From Aphis gossypii (lineage: Eukaryota > Arthropoda > Insecta > Hemiptera > Aphididae): DNA of 64,000 nucleotides. The translations under genes and the position numbers were made by a program. Within the stretch, counting starts at the first letter, position 1; every line of letters starts with the position of its first letter. This document shows, in pieces, positions 43,101 to 54,400 of this stretch. The notes beneath the pieces are model-generated. The model saw only the letters and a list, made by a program, of their open reading frames with translations. It was not told the DNA's origin and ran no database searches. Where the stretch lies: NCBI RefSeq assembly GCF_020184175.1, contig NC_065531.1:21783213-21847212 (forward strand). The letters run 5' to 3'.

Positions 43101-46100
43101 AGAGTGCTTTAAAAAAATTGTCTAAATCAAAAAAAATGACCCAAGAAGAATCTATTGAAATGCTTGGAGTTGAAATGAACATACCAGATCCAGTTTTTTT
43201 TTGTTCTATTGAACCACCATCACAAGTAAATTAATTAATAAATATTCTCAGATAATTTCATTCAAGCAATTAATGATGTTTAATAAAATGTAAAATTTAC
43301 ATATGTCATAAGTCAATAAGTCATAAACTCATAACTCATAATAACTATAATGTCATTTATAATACAATGTACTCTCAATTATCTGTAGTCTTCTGCGGAA
43401 CCATTTACATACATGTATGTATACAACAATTATCAAAATAATTATATAATTTTCTTTAAATAACATTTAAAATTACTTAATTAAATTTTTTTCAATAATA
43501 CATAGATATATGTAATCATAATATTTTCGTTTGAATTTTAATTTTGCGGATTATCCGCGGACTTTGCTTATCCGTGGATGCCAAGCCACCCTATTCTAGG
43601 AATAATTGAGAGAATATATCTTTATATTTTATTTTTAAATAAATAATACATTTGTTTATAAAAAAATAAAAATTATTTTTAAAAATTTCACTTTTGATAT
43701 CTCTATACTATTGTCATTAATTATTTTGTTTTAAAAATTATTTTAATTTTCTTAATTTTCATTTTAAGAGATTGGTTTTAATTATCATTCTTAATTATTA
43801 TAATATATTTATAAGTTCTAATATTATTAGAATAGTATTCACTCTATAATCATTATAAAATTGTAATATTTATTGAATTTCTATTAGGCATATCAGTTAG
43901 CTTTGGATAATGCATTGAATCAGTTGCATAGAGAAGATCCTAGCTTAAGAATTCAATATGACGAGGAAACTGGTCAGACAATTTTAGCCGGTAAATTATA
44001 TTAAAATGTATTTCTTTTAAATACCTTAGAATAAATTCAATTTATTTTCAGATTAGGCATGGGTGAATTGCATTTAGAAATAATTGGTGAACGGATAAAA
44101 ACTGAATTTAAAATTGATGTTGATCTTAGTCGCCCACAAATTTCATACAAAGAAGGATTAGTGTCAGAAGCAAAAGAAAGTCATAGACTTGATTTGAAAA
44201 TTGGTACTTTTTTTATTAATTAATTTATATTTTTATCAACAAATACTACTTTGTATAAGATATATCTTGTAGTAAATAGGAAATATTAACATACTAATTT
44301 CTTTCATTCTCAATGTTTTTGTTTTAAATTAGTTAATTGTATAGAACTATCAAGATTATCAAATGATTATCTTAATCAATTACTTACATTATATTATGTT
44401 TAACAATGTACAACATATAAATTATACAAAATACTCTTTAGCAATAAAGAAATTATAGATTTTATGAGGAAACCTAAAGGAATTATAGATAAAAAAAGAA
44501 TGTTGGTATTTGAAGTACTATAGTTGAAATTGTTTGAGAAATATTTAAGAAAAATATTTTAACACATTTAAAGTTTATAATTACAAAGAGAAATGTGTTT
44601 GTGATGATTATGATAAAATTCGAAGCCATTATAGTACAAGATAGATTTATGGAAAATCGAAATATTACAAAATTAAAAGAAAGTTTTAGGTAGTACAGAA
44701 TAATTAGATAGATCAAGAAGTAACTAGATAAAGTTGTTTTATTGAAAGATATCAAATACCTACTCAGGCTGTCAACGATTTGAGAAGAGGAAAAAACTCT
44801 GAAAATGTATTTTGATTAGAGAAAGTAAAATAGTACGATTAGTATCTATTGAAAGAAAGTTAATAGATGATATTTTGTTAACTAAAATTTGAAGTTTATA
44901 GTAGTTTATAATAGTTTATATTAAAATTATCATATCTTGCTTAAAATTCAAATTTAAAAAAAAAAATACTTATGAAGGACTGTAAATAATTTTCTTGGCT
45001 TTTAATTTAATAATAGATCTATTCAATCTAGTATTAAAAAACAAGTAAAATAGATTCTTGTTAATGTAAAATTGTATATGATATTATGTGTTACTAAGAC
45101 ACAGAACTCATATGGGAAGGATGTCCTTTTTAATTGTTTTGATTTTTACAGTTTAAAAAATATATAACAAATATAATTTATTTTTTAGGTTCAACTACAC
45201 ATAGTGTTTACGTGGTGATGTCAATATTAAAACATGAAACAAATAAAAAAATGTTATCGTTGGACCAGAGTCCAGATAATGCTTCTAATACAGCAGCCAT
45301 ATATTTAAACCGATTAAATATTATTACATCAAGTGCAAAAGCTGCTTTAGCGCATGGTCCCAAACTTGGATGCCCTGTTAGTAATTAAACAATAATATAG
45401 TATACTACTTTAATATTATAAGCAATTTAATTTTTATCGATACCTACCATAAGGTAATTTAAATTATATGTTACAATGCTTTCAGCACATATATTTTAAA
45501 GTGATACTGTTTGTTCAAAACAATTTAGAAAATACAATGATATATATCATTCAATTTAACTGCTTTAGTTAAATCAGTGATAAAATGTTTAATTTTAAGG
45601 CACTAATTTATGTTTAAAAATATGTTAATATTACAAATTTAATATAAAATTAAATATAGAATCAGATGTTTAGGTTGTAAATAATTTTTAAATAGATTCA
45701 TTTTAAAGTTATATTGATTATGATTTTAAATAATATTTTCTATTTTTAATTATTTATAAAATTATTAAATCTTATTTATTTTAAAACTTTAAAACGTCAG
45801 TTTAATGAAAATTTAGTATGGTTTTTCTAACTTCTATAATGGATAGAAACTCCAGTAACAGTGTATAAAGTGCATTTAATATACTATTACTATACAATAT
45901 ACATTGACTATCATACATGTACGAAATAATATTGATGAATTTTACATGAAAACAAAATTAATAGTTTTTATTTAATTATTGTATAATATGTTAAAATAAT
46001 ATGCCTACATTTTAACTTAAGGTAATCAATGTTCGTTTTGTACTTCATTGGCTAGAAGTGGGCAAAGGAACATCAGACACTGTCTTAAGTTCGGCTGTAA

Positions 46101-46574
46101 ATCAATGTGTTCAGAAAGTATATATCTCATTGTTAATTTTTAACTTATTTTTTCTATACATTTTTATTAATTCTTAATCAAATATTTAAAATAGCTACTG
46201 AAATCTGCCAATACAATTTTACTCGAACCTATTATGAATGTTGAAGTTGTGACTGATGATGATCATTCTTCTGCTGTACTTTCGGATTTTGGAAGAAGAA
46301 GAGGCTCGATTCAAGATATTTCAACTAGATCAAATTATCGAGTAATACATTGTATTATGTATATAATCCTATCTATTATTTATTTTCCTGATTTGTGTTA
46401 TAGGTAATAAATGCATTAGTTCCTCTAGCAGATTTATTAGGATATTCAAAGGATCTTAGAACATTTACATCAGGCACCGCATCATTTTCTATGGAATTTC
46501 ATTCTTATCAAGAAGTGTCTACTAAAGATGAAGGAGAAGCAATTAAAAATATTACTGGTTTTTATCCATCGTAA
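40165..46574 (+). CDS. GFM2: Mitochondrial ribosome-releasing factor 2 / elongation factor G2 (EF-G2mt), 14 exons
   Basis: A translational GTPase that, in characterised members, splits mitochondrial ribosomes together with recycling factor RRF rather than driving translocation. Exons: 40165-40294, 40468-40581, 40661-40813, 40871-41040, 41601-41869, 41938-42159, 42832-42963, 43055-43225, 43888-43990, 44057-44203, 45189-45376, 46022-46117, 46195-46341, 46404-46574; all GT-AG. Allowing one missing base in exon 4, the protein is 737 residues, about the family length. A basic N-terminus (R6, R7, R10, K15, R19, R20) suits mitochondrial import. GTPase motifs: AHIDAGKT (39-46), DTPGH (103-107), NKMD (157-160), CGSSYKN (286-292). 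EF-G domains II-V follow; IPDPVFFCSIEPPS, GMGELHLEI and the C-terminal VPLADLLGYSKDLRTFTSGTA are GFM2-like. The start follows a CAG acceptor, so a 5' UTR intron is possible. The reading frame breaks at 41011-41014 (separate entry). Confidence 0.93.
41011..41014 (+). other. GFM2: apparent -1 base indel in GFM2 exon 4
   Basis: Upstream codons read NLLSQNLILP. Conserved family sequence (PLQLQIPVRE, leading through a phase-1 splice into SNGRLIGLIDVLKKD) continues only in the frame one base back. As written, translation would stop at TAG 41619-41621, giving about 195 residues without the rest of the GTPase. The break falls in CCCC, where one lost C explains it. An assembly error is likelier than a null allele, because every other exon is intact. 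Confidence 0.85.
43018..43040. repeat. (TTA)n microsatellite in GFM2 intron 7
   Basis: About 7.7 TTA copies just upstream of the exon 8 acceptor. Confidence 0.9.
43372..43612. mobile_element. decayed pogo/Tigger-like MITE in GFM2 intron 8
   Basis: CTCTCAATTAT near 43372-43382 is exactly complementary to ATAATTGAGAG at 43602-43612. Both sides carry TCTGCGG or TATCCGCGG-like subterminal words (43393-43399 and 43552-43582), as in pogo-type elements. A TA precedes the left end, but the right flank reads AA, so the expected TA duplication is not intact. No transposase remains. Confidence 0.6.
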
Positions 46575-46590
46575 TTGTGTATAGTATAAA

Positions 46591-46596
46591 AATAAA
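46591..46596 (+). terminator. GFM2 polyadenylation signal AATAAA
   Basis: A canonical AATAAA lies 17 bases after the stop codon, followed by a GT/T-rich stretch (TTTGTTGTTTTGT). This would give a very short 3' UTR. Confidence 0.7.
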
Positions 46597-46659
46597 ATTT
46601 GTTGTTTTGTATTAGTAAAAATGTATTTCATATCAGACATCCAACACATGAATATAAAA

Positions 46660-46821
46660 CTTTGTTCTGGTTAAGAGTTCCCAAATTCACGCATGCATAC
46701 TGAGCCGTCAACAGCTTGTCAGACGCCCTGTGATTGGTTGGCACTGTACAATTTATGCGATACATGCGCAAATAGGACTAGTTTTCGTCCGAGCAAGTGG
46801 GCACTCTTAACCTGAACAGAG
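46660..46821. mobile_element. inverted-repeat element (about 162 bp) just after GFM2
   Basis: The left end CTTTGTTCTGGTTAAGAG and the complement of the right end CTCTGTTCAGGTTAAGAG are imperfect inverted repeats; extended to 23 bases they match at 20. The interior is GC-richer than the flanks. No unambiguous target duplication was found. It is probably a MITE of unknown superfamily. Confidence 0.65.
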
Positions 46822-48649
46822 TATAGTATTACCATTAATTAAAATAGAATTCATTCGATAAATAATTTAAAGTCTTAAAAAATTCAATGGTTAAATTAAC
46901 ACTAAAAATAATGGTCCAAATCCTTACAATATTGTTTTAGTTTGTAACTGATTTTATAAAACGAACTTCCCAAAAAGTTATTCTCTTAATTCATTGTCTC
47001 GTCTATTTATATTATAGTTTATTAAATGTTTAAATGTGCCAACTGCCAATAAACCTAAATGTTTCTAATTAAAGTCAATGGAACCTGTGATTGTGTGATT
47101 GTATCTGTACCTATCTGATACTCATTAAGTGGTATAAATTAGGTACTAACATTAATATTTAATGCAATGATTACAGTGTTGAATAAGCAACTAGTGCAAT
47201 ACTATAAAATCATTAGGTATCACAAATTAATATGCATGTATAACAAATCACAATATATCTATTTAAAATATAAGAAGTTAACTCCATAGAATAGATAAAA
47301 ATATAGTCTGTTTCGAATCCCTAAAATGTTTAAAATATCTTATAACCAGTTCAACTGGTGACAATTTTTTTAATAATGACATTTTTATAAATCAATTATT
47401 TTGTCTCGGAAATCAGAACTAGAGGTATATACTATGAAGACTAAAAAGTAAAGATAATATCTAAAAAAATTAAAAAATGTAGCCTTCATGTTTAAGACCT
47501 TCGACTATATAATTATACATTTAAAAACTGTAAACATTAAACTTAATTTATAATGATTAGGTGTTATCTTTATTTAATGGGTGTGTCCATGTACAAAAGA
47601 GGGGCGGAGGCGCGGAACATTAATATATACGACGGCAATCAGTTGAATAATAATTGTGAAATGTGAATTTTCACAAACTTAATATCACGAACGACACGAA
47701 CTAAGATTTATTATACGAGTATAGTATATTATTTTAGTTCGTGCTAAATTTTTTATTTTTATTTTTTTTATTATTAAATATAATAATGTACCTACCTACG
47801 GTCATGAGTCATGAGTCCTGACAAATCAATCATCATCAAAAATATTTATTAATAAATAATAATTTTTGTTGTAATTTAAAAAAAAATAATTTTTAAATGT
47901 AACTTTTGACTTTTGAGGTAGGTACCTAGGTTGTTCATGAGTCATCCATTGATTTTTATTTTTTATACATATCTGTATTCTGATACGATATGTTATACGA
48001 TGACATATCTACCTCGGAATATTTCTTGTAGGTATTATTTAATATTAAATTATTTAGTCGTGTTTTTTTGGTTATTTTGGAGAAATTTGGGAATTGGGAT
48101 TATGTATTGAATAATGATAGTTTATTCTAGTACTTAAGGAATATCTACTTATAAATAGTTACTTACAGTTTTCTTTTGTATAAACAGTTCGTTCTTGCGT
48201 ATAAACAATTACTTTTAATTAATAAGTAAAAAAAAAAACTTTTTTTATTAACCGACAGTAATATTCTCATAGAAAAATCCAAATATTATATTATCTTCCG
48301 CCGTAAGACTTTTGAATACCTAACAAATAATTAGGAATCGATAATATTAAAAATGATATCAAAATTTTGTAACAGAAATACAACACATTTATACGAAGTA
48401 TAATTATATGTACCTATGTCTATAAGTATCAAAGCATTTACCTTTGGTATCAACAGTTATTTAAATTTTAAGGCGTACCAATCTAAACATCGGAATCTTA
48501 ACGTATATTGTATTATTATTGTTTTAATTTTATGAGAATGTTATATCCATACACAGAATAAATTATAAAATAAGGATAGGGTATAAATATAGTTAAGTCC
48601 AACACGTAGGTTAAGTTTATAATATATTTACATTTTACACATCATTATT
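46822..48649. other. non-coding intergenic DNA
   Basis: No gene is supported. Two small hairpins sit at 47653-47743, downstream of a GC-richer patch (47580-47640) with GGGGCGGAGGCGCGG. Confidence 0.5.
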
Positions 48650-50068
48650 AGATTCTGAGCTGAACGTTGAAATGAAAATATGATGAATGTATTGATTTTA
48701 CAATACCATGTTTTCTTTTTTTTTATATTGTGTCTGTTATCTGCACCTTAAATTGGCACAGTAAAAATACTTTGATTTTAAACTTTGGGTGTGCTAATTG
48801 GATCGGGTTGATGCTTTGAGTGTCAAAAATAATAAATTCTCAGTACTTTTTAAAATCGTCGGGAAAAACGGGATAATTTACTGATTTACGCTAAACCATA
48901 TACCTACATCAAAAATGTATATTTTGATCTAATAAATGGTATATAATAGACATCTAATAGAAATTGACATGTTTACTGGGCAGTTTTGAATAAAACTGAT
49001 TTTTTTTATTTTGTAACAATTCAAAAATGAATAGCACTGTAGAAACTCGAACTCCGAATGTTCATACATCATCATTTTCTATACATGACAACATTTTTAA
49101 AATATATCGACTTTTTAAAATTAAAGACACGTAAAATTCTCATTTTTTTTTCTATGTATAAATGATGATAAAAACTAGCATAATTAATTAAGTATAATAT
49201 TGTCCATAGAGTTACTGAATAATGAATATATATATATTAAAATAGGTATAAAATAAAAAAGACCACCTAAAAGTTTAAAACGGGTCAATACGTTTTAAGT
49301 ATCGACGACTTACTATTGGAATAATAACAATAGTATTTAAAATCGTTTGAGGATAAATCGTTATCGTTTCGGGATTTAATAAAAATTTAAAATTCAAACG
49401 ATCACAATATTTTTTTATTTAATAATACTTAGAGTTTTCTCTACCTACAGCTATTTGAAGGAAAACTTATGGAAAACTTAGTTTTGAATTTTTAACCTTA
49501 AATATAAATAAAAAAAAATTTATGAATTTTCAACTACAAAATAACTTGCAAATGTTTGAGACTTTGACATATATCCTAAAAATTTGAACTTTAAACCTTT
49601 ATAAAAAAAGTTATGACTAAGAAACTGATTTTTTTTTAACTACAATAGGAACAACTTATAATAAACCTTTTATTAAATTTTCAAAATTGTTTTATTGACA
49701 TTTCAAAAAAAAAAAAATACTTTAAAAATTTCAGTTGTCTATAAATAGCTAAAAAAAATCCAGAATTTGTTGAAAATTAAACTGTGTATAGATAACGCTA
49801 ATATAAACATCTGATGAATATTTCAAGTATTTACAGTGGTTTGTCTATAAGTTACAACTATATTCTAGTTATTTTTGGAAAACTGCTAGAAACTTCTTAC
49901 TTCTGACCTGTATAATGCTCCAAGGATATTCAATTTATTTCCGTAAACCTCCTCCGAAATTTTAAATTGAAGTTTTATTTCGACCATTTAAGGTGTAAAG
50001 TCACAAACACAAAATAAAAACACACATCATTGTAGAATTAATACATTCATCACTCCGTTCAGAATCTA
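48650..50068. mobile_element. non-autonomous element of about 1.4 kb with long terminal inverted repeats
   Basis: The left end (AGATTCTGAGCTGAACG, then GATGAATGTATTGATTTTAC) is mirrored at the right end, whose complement reads AGATTCTGAACGGAG, then TGATGAATGTATTAATTCTAC. Similarity continues to CACCTTAAAT and AAATTTCGG/AAACTTTGGG-like blocks, giving arms of at least about 150 bp (48650-48800 and 49920-50068). The interior is AT-rich and has no frame of note. CATTATTAG occurs just outside both ends, but the exact duplication and superfamily are unresolved. Confidence 0.8.
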
Positions 50069-51331
50069 AAACTACATTATTAGTTGTTAAAATTATATTT
50101 TTTTATTCATACTACACAATCATTAATATTGAGTAATGAATATGTACCCATTAGAAAATAGTACCCGTAGCATTGAAATAATATAGGTACGATACTATAT
50201 TTATTTTACCATCATTTTTACATTATATGTGACTGTGCAATATGCCAATATACCTATCTAGTTATTTACTACCGATAATCATAATATTTTGTACTGGAAA
50301 TATAATATAATAGCATAACTTTTGTTTGTAAATTGCATTATTGATTATAAACATTAGTATTTATAATTATAAATTATAATCAATGGTTGTATTTAATAGT
50401 TCGTTAGTTTTATATACCAAGTCATATAGGTACTAAATACTAATTACCATATTTATGGTAAATTTACCATTTAGACACGATTTCGATAATTCAGTATAAT
50501 ATAGGTATGTTACAACTTATAATAATTAAACAATTTTTCCTTAATAACATCTAAATGTTGAATAATAGAACGGTTTATAATGAATATATGAAAATTTGAA
50601 ATGCAATAAATCAAATAAATTAGACAGGTACCAGGTACCTACTTAATTTCAAAATTTAACTATCACAAATTGATAAAATTGAGAAAACTGTAAACCAAAA
50701 TGTATCTGTTGAAGTTAATGATTATTTTCATTAAAAATGGTAAGTAGGTATTTAATATTTCGATATAACTTATAGGTATGATCGCCTATGGAGGATTGTC
50801 AAATTCATAAATTAATTTGAATAATTTTTATAATTTATAAAATAAGAATATACCTATAATTTATTTATTTATAATGATATCAGTGATCAGTGCATTGCAT
50901 AAGACGAAGAAAATTAAATAAATATTAATCAGGTATAGCGTTTGTGCGATATGAAAATATATATAAGTACCTTACCCACGCATGGTAATAAATTTCCCAT
51001 TTATTAACATCAATAGTTAAATTTCTAGTAGATACGGTCATAAATTAGTAAATTACGGTCAGGCACACTATTATTATATGGTACCTATCATGGCTGAACA
51101 AAATTGCTAAATACATTCAACATTTATGTAACGTATACGTATTAATTTTCGATGATTGTGTGTTAAATACAATTAAATACAATAGGTATCATAAGATGCT
51201 AAGATATAGTATTATAGTAATATCATGTATAATACATATTATACCAAAAATAGCATAATTTAAGATTTCTTAAAACGAATAGGATGAGGTAAATAATATA
51301 AAAATAAATTCACATTTTATAATATATCATT
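50069..51331. other. AT-rich intergenic DNA downstream of the protease genes
   Basis: No feature is recognised between the 1.4 kb element and the 3' end of the first protease gene. Confidence 0.55.
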
Positions 51332-51337
51332 TTTATT
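51332..51337 (-). terminator. candidate polyadenylation signal of the first protease gene
   Basis: AATAAA on the minus strand, about 120 bases past the stop codon. Chance occurrence is possible in such AT-rich DNA. Confidence 0.45.
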
Positions 51338-51455
51338 TAAATTAGTATTTAGGTAGTTGTTTTGATAAAAATGTCATGGCTAATTATAGATCGATGATTA
51401 AAAGTGTTTAAATAAATTTAAAAAATGTTCCTAATGAAATAACAGGACTCAATTT

Positions 51456-54400
51456 TTAAATGATATCTTGTGCGTTCACGGCTATCCATTTGAGGTATGA
51501 AGTTACTTTGGTATAAACGCCGGGTATGCCCATTTCTCCACAACTAATTCCCCAAGACACTACTCCAACATTAGTCCATTTTCCGTCTTGTCTTTGTATC
51601 AATAGTGGACCGCCCGAATCACCCTAAAAAAAGTATAAATTAAATATAAATATTTATATATATAAAAAAGATGTTTCGACGTACTAAACAGGAATCTTTG
51701 CCTCCTTCGTACGACGCAGCACAAAGATTTGTTTTGAAAATTGGTTGTGAAAAAGCTGAAACGCACTCGTCGTGTTCCCAAATCGGTATAGCTACTTCTT
51801 GAAGAATGTTACTGACTTCACCACCGAATACTGTTTGGCCCCAACCTAATTAATAATTAGAAAGTAAATTAATTTACTATAGCTGAAATAAGTATTTAAA
51901 TATACGTCTTTTCGACATATTTTTGTTTTCCAAAGTGGATATTAGGTGATAAAGTTGGTTTATAAAATAAAAATAATATACAATGATGGCTATAGAATCA
52001 TTAAAACCTAAAGATCTAAAACTGAACGTTTAGAAAATTCGTAGCAAAGGACGTGGGACGTAGAAGCAGCCAGGGCAGCAATTCTAGAATAGAATAGAGT
52101 GCTGTGACGGTATAGGGGTTTATTTGAATGTACGCCACACGTGTTTATTTGGATTGTACAATTTTAAATATTACTCGCATAAGTATTAAATCTATTACTT
52201 ACTTATTATCGTTAATCATATAATATGTATGGGTCTAATTTTTACAAAATTTTAAATAATATTAAAACAAATTATAATTTTGAGTATTATTTTAAATTAC
52301 TAGTACAGTAAAACGTAAGACTTCTATATTAGAGATTTCCAAAATATTTCCAAACTATTTTATATATAACTTATCGTGCGATCCATTTTGGGGATTTTTT
52401 AAAATTTGCCCACGATATCAATTAATGACTTTTTTTTTATATAACAAAATATATATATATGTATTTTTTAATGTAAAATAGAAGGTAGAATTATATTAAG
52501 TATATTATTTAAACAAGGAATATTGACATTTTTCGTTATAAGGAGAATTCCGTCTATTATAGGGTCCGTTATAGAGAGGTTTTATTGTATCATGAGTATA
52601 ATTATAACGAGTAGGTATTCTTTATACAATTAAATTCGAAATTATTTGAAGTCCATAATTTTCAAGTATACCATTTTGGAATTTTTTTTCTGTATACAAT
52701 TTCCATGTTTGTATATTGGAGATAACTTTAGATTTTCTGTGATTGTCATCGTAATTTGTTACGATAAAACACAGATAAATTCAAATAATGCAATAAACCG
52801 TCGTTGCAATTTGTCGTGAAACGGGTAAAATACTGTATTAGGTAATATTTGTTTTTTTTTGCGCTGCTTGGTATCACCGTATGTCCGCATGAGAGCATTA
52901 TAAATAATTTTGTTTATTAAAATTTGTTATAATATACTTAGGTAATATAACTTATTGATAAGAAATAAGTAATAGCCAATAAATAAAGACTTTTAAAAAT
53001 GGTGATTTTTTAGTTCTTACCAGCCACAACGGCATTTTTTTTGTACACTTCCATATTTGTTTTAGGTAAACAAATAGGTCGAATAAATGAATTATAAATT
53101 GTAGGTCTTTTCAACTTCACTATGGCGATGTCATTGGCGTGCGTAGCCTGATCATAGTCTGGATGAACTCTAATATCTGTCACTCTGTAGTCAATGTATT
53201 GCGTCTCGTTATTAGATGTGAAATCGTATTCTCCGAGTCTAACAACAAAATCTTGTTTCGTAAATCTGAAAATTATAAGTACATAAGTTAAATATGAAAC
53301 TGTGATGGGGGTAATGCCGCATATTAAAAATAACTAGAATTATAGTATAATAAGTATAAATTACAACAAAATCACTAATCATTTAATTAACATAATAATT
53401 TATACCGACTTAATAAAAAAAATTTTAATTTAATGAGTATAAAAAGGTACATAAATCGAAAACTGGCGCTCTGAAAAATAAAAAAATAGGACCATCTAAA
53501 AAGGAGAATTGTACTTAATATAGATATAACATGAGACACACATTTTTCCTAATTGTTACTTGCAAAAATACATCATATTAGAATGAGAAAATGATACAGT
53601 GAGTGCCAGTATCATAAATTAAATTATCAACTTCTTTAAAAGTCAAATTTGCGTAAGAACATTTGTATGATCAATAATAATAATAAAAAAATGAATTATT
53701 ATGTTTTATACCTAATAGGTACTATATTATTAAAATATTAAATACTTACCTTTTATTTTTAAATTAATTTTAAAATTTTAGTTATTATAATTAGATAACT
53801 TAATAATCAATAATTTTACCAATGAGTAATATATTAGCTATTTTGAAACAGTAGCTCATTATAACTATTAACTATATTAATAAAATGTATCAGGGGTAGT
53901 TTATTTATTAGTATAATATTAATTTAATTTAGTAATACATATTAAACATTACTTACAAATATTGAAATATTTATATTTAATGTTTAATAACATACAGTTA
54001 CCAAAATAATGTAATATTTTCTATTAATCAAAGTTAATATTTGAGTTGGATTTATATTATATTAATTAATTAATTATTAAAATATATAGATGGTATAATA
54101 TCATAATTATTATACCATATTTTAAACATAATTTTTGATTATTTATTTTTAAATACTTTTTAAAACAATGGGCAGCAGTCAACACAAATCGCCGATTAAG
54201 TAATACTCCACCGCAGAAATTCATATAGTTTGTCGTCTCTAAAAACACAGCCATCCATGGCCAATCACTAGCTTTAGCATTTTGCACATTCATAATTTTG
54301 GATATAGACTTAGTATTTTGACCACATTCAAGCTCTTCTGGCAACGGCTTAATGGGCTCTGGTGCTGCTCTATCTAAAACCTTGTCTAAGTCTGATTCAT

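Noticed and set aside
40165..46574. GFM2 as a processed or dead pseudogene
   Set aside because: Introns and splice sites are intact, and all motifs are conserved with only one homopolymer-associated base missing, so a functional gene with an assembly error is more likely.
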